Assembly: GCA_026709135.1 (NCBI GenBank)
Contig: JAPOTO010000048.1
Coordinates: 1 to 32,352, forward strand
Length of the DNA stretch: 32,352 nt
Source of the DNA: Gammaproteobacteria bacterium
GTDB lineage: Bacteria; Pseudomonadota; Gammaproteobacteria; Pseudomonadales; Pseudohongiellaceae
Reading direction: 5' to 3'
Shown here one piece after another: positions 1 to 10,039 of this stretch. The notes under the pieces are model-generated. The model worked only from the letters and a program-made list of their open reading frames with translations, was not told the DNA's origin and did not search any database. The translations under genes were made by a program, and so were the position numbers. Every line of letters starts with the position of its first letter. The first letter of the stretch is position 1.

Positions 1-159
1 GTCTTGCCATCCATGGCAAGCCGTTCGGCCCTCGAAAAGCGCTGCTTTTCGTCTGCTTCGCAGACCAGGCCTCACCCATCCTCGCACGCCCGCCGCGCGC
101 AGCCCGCCAGCCGGAGACTTGCGCTGTGCAGACCCGGGAAGACGCCGTGTTTAGGCCGC
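1..159. other. Region downstream of dnaK with two hairpins
   Basis: No gene is visible here. Two perfect inverted repeats lie downstream of the dnaK stop: CTTGCCAT/ATGGCAAG at 3-20 (2-base loop) and CGAAAAGC/GCTTTTCG at 33-51 (3-base loop). Neither is followed by a T-run on the minus strand, so they are not classic rho-independent terminators. They may be attenuating or RNA-processing stems between dnaK and a following gene. By synteny with Pseudomonas that gene should be dnaJ, just outside the window; this is inference. Confidence 0.4.
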
Positions 160-2106
<1,947 letters not shown>

Positions 2107-2127
2107 GTTCGTAGTCTCCACTGAGTC

Positions 2128-2153
2128 GCCGGTCCGTTGTCTCACGAACCGGC
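2128..2153 (-). other. Hairpin between grpE and dnaK
   Basis: An inverted repeat GCCGGT/ACCGGC with further CG pairing inside sits in the 90-base grpE-dnaK spacer, about 20 bases upstream of the dnaK start codon. It could be a processing site or modulate translation of dnaK. Function is inferred only; no T-run follows. Confidence 0.35.
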
Positions 2154-2196
2154 CTGAATTCGCATATCGCCGCTGGCTTGCGCGCGGCCGCGCCCG

Positions 2197-2835
2197 TTAT
2201 GTTCCGCTTCCCGCCGAAGATTCGGCTTCGGCGGAAACCACCACCATCGCCGGCCGCAGCACCCGGCCGTGCAGGGTGTAGCCTTTCTGCATGACCGCGA
2301 TGACGGTGTTCGGTTCGACCTTGCCGTTTTCCTGGATCGACATCGCCTGGTGCAGCGCGGGGTCGAAAGGCTCGCCTTCCGGGTCCACCGCTTCGATGTG
2401 GAACTTGGCGAAGCAGTCGGCGAAGCTTTTCAAGGTCAAGTTCACGCCTTCGTGAATCGCCTTGACGACCTCGTTTTCGTGATCGCCCGCGGCGTCAAGG
2501 GCGCGTTCGAGATTGTCGACGACCATGAGCAGCTCGCTGGCGAACTTCTCCTGGCCGAACTTGTGCGCGCGCTCGACATCCTGCTCGGTGCGGCGGCGCA
2601 GGTTCTGCATCTCCGCTTGGATGCGCAGCGCTTGGTCCCGGGCCTGCCGGCTTTCCGCCTCGGCCTCGGCAAGGCGGGCGAGCGCCTGATCGAGGGTCCA
2701 TTCGGTATCCGCTTCCGCGCCGTCTGCCGATCCGGCGCCCACTTCGCCGGCTTCTTCCATTTCAGGGGCGGTGTCCGGGTTCCCGGCTTCCGCCGCCGAA
2801 TCCTCCCCGGCCTTGGATTGCTGCGCTTTGCTCAT
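2197..2835 (-). CDS. grpE: Nucleotide exchange factor GrpE
   Basis: Cytoplasmic DnaK cochaperone that releases ADP and works as a thermosensor dimer. The protein has 212 residues. The first 65 or so form an acidic, low-complexity tail (rich in E, A, D and G). A long helical coiled-coil region follows, containing QAEMQNLRRRTEQDVERA. The C-terminal beta domain has the family signature around DPALHQAMSIQ and GYTLHGRVLRPAMVVVS. The start at 2835 is the only ATG that leaves the acidic arm intact; its ribosome site is weak (AGAG). It is first in the grpE-dnaK operon, directly behind a near-perfect sigma-32 promoter and divergent from recN. Confidence 0.96.
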   Translation of the reverse strand: MSKAQQSKAGEDSAAEAGNPDTAPEMEEAGEVGAGSADGAEADTEWTLDQALARLAEAEAESRQARDQALRIQAEMQNLRRRTEQDVERAHKFGQEKFASELLMVVDNLERALDAAGDHENEVVKAIHEGVNLTLKSFADCFAKFHIEAVDPEGEPFDPALHQAMSIQENGKVEPNTVIAVMQKGYTLHGRVLRPAMVVVSAEAESSAGSGT

Positions 2836-2870
2836 GTCGCTCTATTCCAACCATCAAGACGGCGAATCCC

Positions 2871-2899
2871 TATATGGGGGCGGGGAATGGTGTTTCAAG
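2871..2899 (-). promoter_or_regulatory. Sigma-32 (RpoH) heat-shock promoter of grpE-dnaK
   Basis: Read on the minus strand, CTTGAAA (2893-2899) is followed after 13 bases by CCCCATAT (2872-2879). This matches the known RpoH consensus (CTTGAAA, 13-17 bases, CCCCATnT). It ends 36 bases before the grpE start codon. Confidence 0.85.
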
Positions 2900-2960
2900 C
2901 GGATTCCGCGATGCCCGGTGCGCGATTGGGTATGCAAGTGGGTGTTCCGCGGGTTTTCGA

Positions 2961-2966
2961 TATACT
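2961..2966 (+). promoter_or_regulatory. Possible -10 element of recN
   Basis: TATACT lies 9 bases before the recN ATG with no good -35 partner. If used, transcription would begin within a few bases of the start codon, giving an almost leaderless mRNA. No LexA box (CTGT-N8-ACAG) is visible, although recN is an SOS gene in many bacteria. Confidence 0.35.
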
Positions 2967-2975
2967 TTCCGCGCC

Positions 2976-4667
2976 ATGCTCAAGCGCCTTTCCATCCAGA
3001 ACTACGCCACGGTGCGGAGCCTCGCGGTTGAATTCGGCCCCGGCATGTCGGTGCTGACCGGGGAAACCGGCGCGGGCAAGTCGATCATTGTCGGGGCGCT
3101 CGGGCTCGCCCTTGGTGCCCGGGCCGACAAGGGCATCGTCCGCGCCAGCGAGACGAAAACCGCGATTGCCGCGGAATTCGACATCTGCGGCAACGACGCG
3201 GCCCGGGCCTGGCTCGAAGCCAACGATTTTTCCGCGGATTTGTCCGGCGCTTGCCTGATTCGCCGGTCCATCGCCAGCGATGGCCGCTCCCGGGCTTTCA
3301 TCAACGACGCGCCGGTTACCGTGGCGAGCCTGCAACAGCTTGGCGTGCTGCTGGTCGATATTGTCAGCCAGCGGGAACACCAGGCGCTGATGCTGCGCCA
3401 GACCCAGCGCAAGCTGCTCGATGATTATTGCGTCGAGCCGGAACTGCTCGCGGAATTGCGCTCGCTGCACCAGGCATGGCAGGCGAACGAGCGCGCCATC
3501 GCCAAGCTGCGGGACGGCGGCGATGACAGCCAGTTCGACTTGCTCCGTTATCAAGCCGCCGAACTCGGGGAACTCGGCGCCGAAGATGGCGAAGCCGAAG
3601 CGCTTGAGCGCGAGCAGCGCCGCCTCGGCAACGCCGGCGATTCGCTCGCGGCGCTCGCGGGCGCCTTGGCGGCCATCGCCGACAATGAATCCGGCAACGC
3701 CCTCGACAGCCTGCGCCAAGGCGGACAGATGCTCGAGGAACTGCGCGGCGCCAGCGGCCGCGTGGCCAACGCGCTGGAATTGCTCGATTCCGCGGGAATC
3801 CAGATCGAGGAAGCCGCCGCCGACCTGCGCGCCGCGGCGGATGAGTTTCCCATCGACCCGCAGCGCCTCGCCGAAGTCGATGAACGGCTCGGCAAACTCC
3901 ATGACATGGCCCGCAAGCACAAGGTGCGCCCGGTCGAGCTCGCGCAACTTGCCCAGACGCTGGCGCGGCGGCTTGAGGAGATTGAAGGCCGTGGGGAAGC
4001 GTTGCGGCAACTCGGGGAAGAGGATGCGAAACTGCGGGAACAATACGCGGCGCTCGCCTGCCGGGTTGGGGGGCAGCGCCGGGCGGGCGCCGGCGGGCTG
4101 ACGCGGGCCATCGAACAGCAAATCGCGCGCCTCGGCATGGGCAAGGCGCGCGTGGACATTCGTTTTGAGGCGCTCGATAAGGACGCGGTTGCGGAAAACG
4201 GCTTGGAGAAAGTGGAGTTCCTGGTCGCCGCCAATCCGGGGCAGCCACCGGGTCCATTGGCCAGAATCGCCTCGGGTGGCGAGCTTTCCCGCATCAGCCT
4301 CGCCATCCGGGTGGTTACCGCAAGCACTTCGCAGACGCCCTCGCTGGTGTTCGATGAAGTCGATGTCGGTATTGGCGGCGGTGTCGCCGCCCAGCTTGGC
4401 GACTTGCTGCGCGGCCTCGGCGGGTCCGCCCAGGTGCTCTGCGTGACCCACCAGCCACAGGTCGCCAGCCGCGCCCATTGGCATTATTCGGTGAGCAAGC
4501 ACAGCGACGGGGCGGACACCCAAAGCGCAATCCGCCAACTCGACGCCGAAGCCAGGGTGCTTGAAATCGCGCGGATGCTGGCGGGTGACGCGCCCGGCGA
4601 GGCCCCCATCGCCCACGCGCGCCAGATGCTGAAGCTAAAACAAGATGCGACTCAGGAAAGTTTTTGA
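2976..4667 (+). CDS. recN: DNA repair protein RecN
   Basis: SMC-like ATPase of 563 residues (family about 550) that acts with RecA in double-strand break repair in the cytoplasm. Walker A GETGAGKS is at residues 29-36. The ABC signature ASGGELSR is at 432-439 and Walker B LVFDEVDVG at 457-465. The middle third is a long charged coiled coil. The start at 2976 (MLKRLSIQNYATV) is the standard family start; the frame is open 34 codons further upstream, but that stretch reads as noise. It is divergent from grpE with only 140 bases between. Its last 16 bases overlap the 3' end of fur on the other strand. Confidence 0.97.
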   Translation: MLKRLSIQNYATVRSLAVEFGPGMSVLTGETGAGKSIIVGALGLALGARADKGIVRASETKTAIAAEFDICGNDAARAWLEANDFSADLSGACLIRRSIASDGRSRAFINDAPVTVASLQQLGVLLVDIVSQREHQALMLRQTQRKLLDDYCVEPELLAELRSLHQAWQANERAIAKLRDGGDDSQFDLLRYQAAELGELGAEDGEAEALEREQRRLGNAGDSLAALAGALAAIADNESGNALDSLRQGGQMLEELRGASGRVANALELLDSAGIQIEEAAADLRAAADEFPIDPQRLAEVDERLGKLHDMARKHKVRPVELAQLAQTLARRLEEIEGRGEALRQLGEEDAKLREQYAALACRVGGQRRAGAGGLTRAIEQQIARLGMGKARVDIRFEALDKDAVAENGLEKVEFLVAANPGQPPGPLARIASGGELSRISLAIRVVTASTSQTPSLVFDEVDVGIGGGVAAQLGDLLRGLGGSAQVLCVTHQPQVASRAHWHYSVSKHSDGADTQSAIRQLDAEARVLEIARMLAGDAPGEAPIAHARQMLKLKQDATQESF

Positions 4668-5074
4668 CATTCCGGGCAGATGCCGTAGAGGTGCATGCTG
4701 TGATCGGTGATCTGGAAGCCGAGCCCCTCGGCGATTTTCACCTGCCGCTCCTCGATCACGGCGTCGAAAAACTCCTGGATCTTGCCGCAGGAGGTGCAGA
4801 CGATATGATCGTGATGATCGTCGGGCATCAATTCGAAGACCGCGCGCCCCCCCTCGAAATTGTGCCGCGAGACCAGGCCGGCGCCCTCGAACTGGGTCAG
4901 CACCCGGTATACCGTCGCCAGGCCGATTTCCTCGTTGGACTCCTTGAGCGCGAAGTAGACATCATCCGCGCTCAGGTGCTTCTGATCGGAGCTTTCCAGG
5001 ATTTGCAGGATCTTGACCCGGGGCAGGGTGACTTTCAGCCCGGCCTTGCGCAATTCGTGGTTCTCGCTGCCCAT
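4652..5074 (-). CDS. fur: Ferric uptake regulator Fur
   Basis: Iron-responsive transcription repressor of 140 residues, a usual length for Fur. The N-terminal winged helix covers residues 1-80 ([14 protein letters not shown], then [18 protein letters not shown] as the recognition region). The C-terminal metal and dimer domain has the HHDH motif at 87-90 and two Cys pairs, CTSC 93-96 and CPEC 133-136. The frame is open to 5257, but [19 protein letters not shown] is the typical start. It is divergent from bamE, as in Pseudomonas, with its own promoter at 5112-5140. No Fur box was recognised at that promoter. Confidence 0.97.
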   Translation of the reverse strand: MGSENHELRKAGLKVTLPRVKILQILESSDQKHLSADDVYFALKESNEEIGLATVYRVLTQFEGAGLVSRHNFEGGRAVFELMPDDHHDHIVCTSCGKIQEFFDAVIEERQVKIAEGLGFQITDHSMHLYGICPECQKLS

Positions 5075-5111
5075 GGGTGCCTCGGTGGGTATTCTGTTCG
5101 CATACTGGGTT

Positions 5112-5140
5112 ATTATGCCCCCATGCGCGGCCCATGTGAA
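5112..5140 (-). promoter_or_regulatory. Sigma-70 promoter of fur
   Basis: On the minus strand, TTCACA (5135-5140) and CATAAT (5112-5117) are separated by exactly 17 bases. Each hexamer matches the sigma-70 consensus at five of six positions. The predicted start of transcription lies about 30 bases before the fur start codon. A short inverted repeat GCATA/TATGC (5100-5118) overlaps the -10 and could bind a regulator. Confidence 0.7.
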
Positions 5141-5192
5141 AGCCGCTCCGCGCCAGCTCCGCAATCGGCCCGCCCGGAATAAACAACCCGCC

Positions 5193-5597
5193 ATGAACAA
5201 AGCCAGCCCCATCCTCGCGGTCCTGCTCGCGGCGGCGCTCGCCGGCTGCAACAACAATCTGGGCTCGCTGGATTTTCCGGGGGTCTACAAGATTTCGATC
5301 ACCCAAGGCAATGTCATCCTGCAGGACATGGTTGACCAATTGCGCCCCGGCATGACCCGCAATCAGGTCATCTTCGTCATGGGCACGCCACTCGTGCGCG
5401 ACCCCTTCCACCAGGACCGCTGGGACTACGTCTACAACTTCCAGCCCGGCGGCGGCGCCCGCACCCAGGAGCGCATCACCATCTGGTTCCTCGACGAGGA
5501 ACTCGCCAGAGTCACCGGCGATTTCACCCCCAACCCCCCCGAACCACTCGACCCGGCGCCCGCCGAACCCGAACCCACCGAAGCAGCCGCCAATTGA
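5193..5597 (+). CDS. bamE: Outer membrane assembly lipoprotein BamE (OmlA/SmpA)
   Basis: Lipoprotein of the BAM complex that helps insert beta-barrel proteins into the outer membrane. The protein has 134 residues. A lipoprotein signal peptide ends in the lipobox LAGC, with Cys19 as the lipidated residue. The BamE core follows ([37 protein letters not shown]). The C-terminus carries a Pro/Glu-rich tail ([18 protein letters not shown]), somewhat longer than in E. coli. The start is fixed by the signal peptide; the frame is open upstream but non-coding in character. It is divergent from fur. In related genomes the next gene is rnfH; here the alginate locus begins instead. Confidence 0.94.
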   Translation: MNKASPILAVLLAAALAGCNNNLGSLDFPGVYKISITQGNVILQDMVDQLRPGMTRNQVIFVMGTPLVRDPFHQDRWDYVYNFQPGGGARTQERITIWFLDEELARVTGDFTPNPPEPLDPAPAEPEPTEAAAN

Positions 5598-5640
5598 GCC
5601 GAGGCCGCGGAGTGCGCCCAGAGGCATTCCCAAACCCGCA

Positions 5641-5660
5641 AAGTTTGTTGCGCGAAACTT
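5641..5660. promoter_or_regulatory. Inverted repeat upstream of the GntR gene promoter
   Basis: AAGTTT (5641-5646) and AAACTT (5655-5660) form a 6-8-6 inverted repeat directly upstream of the predicted -35 box of the regulator gene. Its position suggests an additional protein-binding site, but it does not resemble the ATTGGTA-type site nearby. The rest of the bamE-gntR gap has no recognisable terminator. Confidence 0.35.
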
Positions 5661-5662
5661 GT

Positions 5663-5692
5663 TTGCACTCTTCCTGAAAATTGGTATATAGT
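5663..5692 (+). promoter_or_regulatory. Promoter of the gntR-alginate operon with an operator half-site
   Basis: TTGCAC (5663-5668) and TATAGT (5687-5692) with 18 bases between form a plausible sigma-70 promoter. ATTGGTATA (5680-5688) overlaps the spacer and -10. It equals the left arm of the perfect palindrome at 11862-11876, and GntR/FadR regulators such as UxuR/ExuR are known to bind ATTGGTATACCAAT-like sites. This suggests autorepression; the right arm is degenerate. Confidence 0.55.
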
Positions 5693-5731
5693 CTGGGCTA
5701 TCCATTCGCTTTGTCCAGCGCTGGCCTGATT

Positions 5732-6478
5732 ATGAAAGACAAGAGACTGTACAACACCATCGCCCGGTCCATCCTCGAATCGATCGACAACGGCGCTTAT
5801 CCGGCTGGCAGCCGCTTGCCCGCGGAAAGAAACCTGGCGGAACAATTCAAGGTCAGCCGGGTGACGATTCGTCAGGCGCTGATTGCCCTGCAAGCCCGCG
5901 GCAGGGTCGAAATCAAGACGGGTTCCGGCGCCTATGTGCTCGATGGCGCCGAACCGGGCGGAGAGGGTTTCCCGCAAATCAACGCTTTTGAAGTGACCGA
6001 GGCCAGATCCCTGATTGAATCGGAGGTCGCCGCTCTCGCCGCGCTGCACATCAGCGACGGGGTTCTCGACCAACTTGCCGGCTACATCGAACAAATGGCG
6101 AGTGACAATCCCGATGGAGAGGAGGCCGCGGAGGAGGCCGACCGCAATTTCCATTTGACCATCGCCTCCGCATCCGGCAATTCGGCGGCGCGCCATATCG
6201 TTGAATCTTTGTGGAAAATGCGAACCGAACTGCCGCAGGTAAAGGAAGTTTACGAGGCGGTGTGCCTCGAAGACACTTCCCAGCGCGGCAACGAGCACAT
6301 GGAGATCTATATCGCGCTCAAAAACCGCGATCCAGCAGCCGCCCGGGTCGCCATGCGCAGGCACTTCAACCGCCTGCTTGAATCGATGCTCGATATCACC
6401 GAAGAGCAGGCCGTCGAGAAAATCCGCAAGGAGGCCTCGGCGAGCCGCCACCGGTTCCTGAAGATCGCGAACCTTTGA
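5732..6478 (+). CDS. GntR-family transcriptional regulator (FadR/FCD subfamily)
   Basis: Probable ligand-responsive repressor of the alginate genes, 248 residues. The N-terminal winged helix covers about 5-70 (SRLPAERNLAEQFKVSRVTI, then GSGAYVL). From about 87 on there is a helical FCD effector domain with an Asp/His metal-site pattern (EADRNFHLTIASASGN). It is similar in layout to UxuR/ExuR, which sense hexuronates. The start at 5732 is chosen because MKDKRLYNTIARSIL is the family N-terminus; the upstream frame runs through the promoter. It is first gene of the operon, with one base between its stop and the lyase start (TGAGATG). The ligand is inferred to be an alginate breakdown product such as DEH or KDG. 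Confidence 0.9.
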   Translation: MKDKRLYNTIARSILESIDNGAYPAGSRLPAERNLAEQFKVSRVTIRQALIALQARGRVEIKTGSGAYVLDGAEPGGEGFPQINAFEVTEARSLIESEVAALAALHISDGVLDQLAGYIEQMASDNPDGEEAAEEADRNFHLTIASASGNSAARHIVESLWKMRTELPQVKEVYEAVCLEDTSQRGNEHMEIYIALKNRDPAAARVAMRRHFNRLLESMLDITEEQAVEKIRKEASASRHRFLKIANL

Positions 6479-6479
6479 G

Positions 6480-8690
6480 ATGGCGAATGCGCTTGGGAAA
6501 ACAGCGGTTGTTCCGGTCCTTGGGTTGGTGATTTGCTGGGCGGCCGGATCATTCGCCGCCCATCCCGGTCTGTTGCTCGCGCCGGAAGACGTCGCGCTCA
6601 TCAGGCAATCAATCGATCAATCCCCGGGTTTTGCCAAAGACCTGGCCGCGGTTCGACTCGAGATCGATACCTACTTCGAGACTTTTCCAGACGTTCCGCC
6701 CCCGGTGGACGCCGGCGGCGGCTATTCACACGAGACGCACAAAAGGAACGGAATCGCGATTCACGATGCCGGCATTCTGCACCAGTTGACCGGAGAAATG
6801 GCTTACGCCGATTACGCCCGGCGACTGCTTCTCGCCTATGCCGAATTGTATCCCGGCCTCGGCCGGCACCCCCAAAGCCGGGGCCCGAATCCGGGCCGGC
6901 TGTTCTGGCAAAACCTCAACGAATCGGTTTGGCTGACTTATGCGATCCAGGGCTTTGACGCCATTCACGATGCTCTTGCGCCCACCGACCGCGAACAGAT
7001 CGTGAACAAACTGCTGCGGCCCATGGCCGATTTCCTTTCCGCAGGCTCTCCCGGCACTTTCGACCGCATCCACAATCACGGAACCTGGGCCGTTGCCGCG
7101 GTTGGAATGACGGGATACGCGATCGATGAACCGGACTATGTGCGCAAGGCGCTCCATGGCCTGAATGGCGAGGGCGGCTCGGGATTCCTGAAGCAGATCG
7201 ATCTGCTGTTTTCACCCGACGGCTACTATGGCGAGGGACCCTACTACCAGCGCTACGCCCTGATGCCGTTTCTGCTGTTCGCCCGCAGCATCGAGGCGAA
7301 CGAACCGGAGCGCGAAATCTTCGCCTATCGCGACGGCATCCTGCTGAAGGCGATCTATGCCTGCATCGACCTTTCCTACGACGGCTTGTTTTTCCCAATC
7401 AACGACGCGATCAAGGACAAGGGCCTCGACACCGTGGAGTTGCGCCATGGTGTCGCCATCGCCTACCGACTGACTGGCGATGCCGAACTGCTGTCCATCG
7501 CCGGTCGGCAAAAATCCTTTGTCCTCAATGGCGATGGGTTCGCTCTCGCCCGGGCGCTCGACCGTGGGGAATCCATACCCTATGCATTCCGCTCCCGGTT
7601 GCTTCGCGACGGGCCGGAAGGAAAGCGGGGCGGTTTGGCGGTGTTGCGCGGCGGGGACGGGGCAAATTCCCAGGCCGCTGTGCTGAAGGCGACTTCCCAG
7701 GGAATGGGCCACGGCCATTTCGACAAACTCGGCTTGTTGTTCTACGACAACGGCAATGAAATCCTCACCGACTACGGCGCCGCGCGTTTCCTCAATGTCG
7801 CGCAAAAGAACGGCGGCCGCTACCTGCCCGAAAACGAGACCTGGGCGAAACAGACCATCGCCCACAACGCCCTGGTTGTTGACGAGACCAGCCACTTCCG
7901 GGGCGAATTGGCAATCGCCGAACAAAGCTATCCCGTTGATCTGCATTTCGCCAGCGGCGGGGGAATCCAACTCGCCGGCGCGACCATGGCGGACGCTTAT
8001 GCGGATGTTTCATTCAGGCGCACCGTCGCCGTGCTTGACGATCTGAACACCGAACACCCGGTCTTGGTCGATCTGCTCAAGGCTGACGGAAAAGGGCGGC
8101 GGCAATTCGACCTGCCGGTTCATTTCAATGGCCAAATCATCGATGTCAGCCATCCGCCCGACCCCGATCCAGCCGGCCTGCGGCCACTTGGGGACGCCAA
8201 CGGTTATCAGCACCTGTGGCTGCGGGCCCGGGCCGAAGTCGCAGCGGGTGAGACTTTCTCCGTCACCTGGCTGACCGGGAATCGCTTCTACACCTATTCG
8301 ACGATTGCCCTGGACAAGATGGAAGTCTTCTTCACCGAACTCGGGGCCAACGATCCGCAATTCAACCTGCGCCGTGAGCAGGCCTTGGTATTGCGCGTCG
8401 GCGAAGCGGATTCGGCCTCCTTTGTCGCGGTGCTCGAACCACACGGCGAGTACAACGGCTCGGAAGAGTTCACCCGGAACAGCAGCGGCTTGATCGAAGA
8501 TATAGGATTCCACAGCGAAGCCGGCCTCGACGCGCTGGCTTTGCAGACGGCGGACGGTGCCCGGGCAGTGCTCGCCCTGTCGCATGATGCGGATGATCTG
8601 GTGGCGCACACGATCGATCTCCAAGGCCAAAGTTTCCAATGGCGCGGCCATCACGCGCTGCTCGACGCGACGCCGGTCGACGAGGAGTAA
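6480..8690 (+). CDS. Oligoalginate lyase, polysaccharide lyase family 17
   Basis: Exolytic lyase that releases unsaturated monouronate (DEH) from alginate oligomers. It has 736 residues, as does Alg17C of Saccharophagus. A signal peptide covers about 1-27 (cut after SFAA), so it acts in the periplasm or outside. An alpha/alpha-toroid lyase domain is followed by a heparinase II/III-like beta domain. Residues matching the known Alg17C active site, each shifted by two, are Asn199 and His200 (IHNHGTW), Tyr256 (GPYYQRYA), His413 (GHGHFDKLG) and Tyr448 (GGRYLPENE), so it should be active. It is coupled to the regulator upstream and 7 bases from the transporter downstream. Confidence 0.94.
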   Translation: MANALGKTAVVPVLGLVICWAAGSFAAHPGLLLAPEDVALIRQSIDQSPGFAKDLAAVRLEIDTYFETFPDVPPPVDAGGGYSHETHKRNGIAIHDAGILHQLTGEMAYADYARRLLLAYAELYPGLGRHPQSRGPNPGRLFWQNLNESVWLTYAIQGFDAIHDALAPTDREQIVNKLLRPMADFLSAGSPGTFDRIHNHGTWAVAAVGMTGYAIDEPDYVRKALHGLNGEGGSGFLKQIDLLFSPDGYYGEGPYYQRYALMPFLLFARSIEANEPEREIFAYRDGILLKAIYACIDLSYDGLFFPINDAIKDKGLDTVELRHGVAIAYRLTGDAELLSIAGRQKSFVLNGDGFALARALDRGESIPYAFRSRLLRDGPEGKRGGLAVLRGGDGANSQAAVLKATSQGMGHGHFDKLGLLFYDNGNEILTDYGAARFLNVAQKNGGRYLPENETWAKQTIAHNALVVDETSHFRGELAIAEQSYPVDLHFASGGGIQLAGATMADAYADVSFRRTVAVLDDLNTEHPVLVDLLKADGKGRRQFDLPVHFNGQIIDVSHPPDPDPAGLRPLGDANGYQHLWLRARAEVAAGETFSVTWLTGNRFYTYSTIALDKMEVFFTELGANDPQFNLRREQALVLRVGEADSASFVAVLEPHGEYNGSEEFTRNSSGLIEDIGFHSEAGLDALALQTADGARAVLALSHDADDLVAHTIDLQGQSFQWRGHHALLDATPVDEE

Positions 8691-8697
8691 GGCATTC

Positions 8698-10005
8698 ATG
8701 TTCCGCGGCTATTTGAGATGGGTGATCGTTGGCCTTGTCGCCATCGCCACGGTGATCAACTACATCGACCGCAACGCGCTGGCGATCATGTGGCCGGCCG
8801 TTTCCGAAGATCTCGGCATGGACACCAGCGACTATGCCTTGGTCGTGTCGTTCTTCATGGTGGGTTACGCGGTCGGCCACTCGCTGTTCGGCAAGATTTT
8901 CGACATGATCGGCACCCGCCTCGGTTTCGTGCTGGCGATTGTGGCGTGGTCGATCTCGATCATGCTGCACGCGGCCACCCGCGGCGTGCTTTCCCTGGGG
9001 CTGGCCCGAGCGATGCTCGGCGTGAGCGAGGCCGGCAACTGGCCCGGAGCCACCAAGAGCAATGCCGAGTGGTTCCCGATCAAGGAGCGCGCCCTGGCCC
9101 AGGGAATCTTCAACTCCGGCGCTTCGCTTGGCGCCATCGTCTCCGCCCCGGCAATCGCCCTGCTGTACCTGCAATTCGGTTGGCAGGGCACGTTTATCGC
9201 CGTGGGCATGCTGGGTTTCCTCTGGCTGCTTCCCTGGCTGTGGATTTTCAAGGCGCCGCCGGAGCGCCACCCATGGCTTACCGAAGCGGAGCGGGAGTAC
9301 ATTCTCGCTGGGCAGAAAACCGAAGACTCAGCCGAGGAAAATGCCGAACAAGCCGCCCCGGGTTGGCGGGAAATGCTCGGATACCGGCAAAGCTGGGCGG
9401 TGATTGCCTCGCGGTTTTTTCTCGATCCGGTTTGGTGGCTGTTCGTCAGTTGGCTGCCGATTTACTTGGCCGATCAGTTCGGATTCAACATCGCGCAGAT
9501 TGGCTTGTTCGCCTGGGTGCCCTATGTCGGCGCCGCCCTTGGGGCGATCTTCGGCGGTTGGCTTGCCGGCAGGCTGATCAAGTCGGGATGGACGGTCAAT
9601 GCCGCCCGCAAGCTGACGATCACCCTGGGCGGCGCGATCATGATGCCGATGCTGATTGCCACGGCCTTTGCTTCCAACCCATTGGCCGCGGTATTGCTGA
9701 TCGCGGTGATTCTATTTGGATTTCAACTGGCCATTGGCAATATCCAGACGCTGCCGAGCGACTTTTTCGCGGGCAAATCCGTGGGGTCGCTGGCCGGAGT
9801 CGGCGGCACCGCCGCGGTGGTCGGCGTGCTGATCACAACCTGGATGGTGCCCGTCATCACCCGGGAGTCGTATGTTCCGTTCTTCCTGCTTGGCGCGGCG
9901 CTGGTTCCCCTGGCCGTGGCTTCGGTGTGGATTTTCGGCGGCCGAATCGAACCGGTTTCCGCGGCGGAAGATGCCGCATCCTCGCAAGCCGAAGCGGCCG
10001 GCTAG
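8698..10005 (+). CDS. MFS transporter, hexuronate/DEH importer (ACS family type)
   Basis: Inner-membrane major facilitator protein of 435 residues with about 12 hydrophobic segments. The TM1 motif NYIDRNALAIMWPAVSEDLG is typical of the anion:cation symporter branch that includes ExuT and GudP. The motif RAMLGVSEAGNWPGATK in TM4 is also shared with those sugar-acid carriers. The start at 8698 is preceded by GAGGAG within the end of the lyase gene; the longer open frame upstream overlaps the lyase. Position between the lyase and the reductase implies import of the unsaturated monouronate DEH, or a related uronate. The substrate is inferred from context. Confidence 0.88.
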   Translation: MFRGYLRWVIVGLVAIATVINYIDRNALAIMWPAVSEDLGMDTSDYALVVSFFMVGYAVGHSLFGKIFDMIGTRLGFVLAIVAWSISIMLHAATRGVLSLGLARAMLGVSEAGNWPGATKSNAEWFPIKERALAQGIFNSGASLGAIVSAPAIALLYLQFGWQGTFIAVGMLGFLWLLPWLWIFKAPPERHPWLTEAEREYILAGQKTEDSAEENAEQAAPGWREMLGYRQSWAVIASRFFLDPVWWLFVSWLPIYLADQFGFNIAQIGLFAWVPYVGAALGAIFGGWLAGRLIKSGWTVNAARKLTITLGGAIMMPMLIATAFASNPLAAVLLIAVILFGFQLAIGNIQTLPSDFFAGKSVGSLAGVGGTAAVVGVLITTWMVPVITRESYVPFFLLGAALVPLAVASVWIFGGRIEPVSAAEDAASSQAEAAG

Positions 10006-10039
10006 GTTCCCATCCTTTCATTTGTTATTGGAAACAGGC

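Noticed and set aside
2900..2975. LexA box before recN
   Set aside because: No CTGT-N8-ACAG or close variant could be found.
2895..4616. 573-codon open frame opposite recN
   Set aside because: Antisense shadow of recN with no recognisable domain and arbitrary composition.
5075..5192. Fur box in the fur-bamE gap
   Set aside because: No run resembling GATAATGATAATCATTATC; only a short GCATA/TATGC repeat at 5100-5118.
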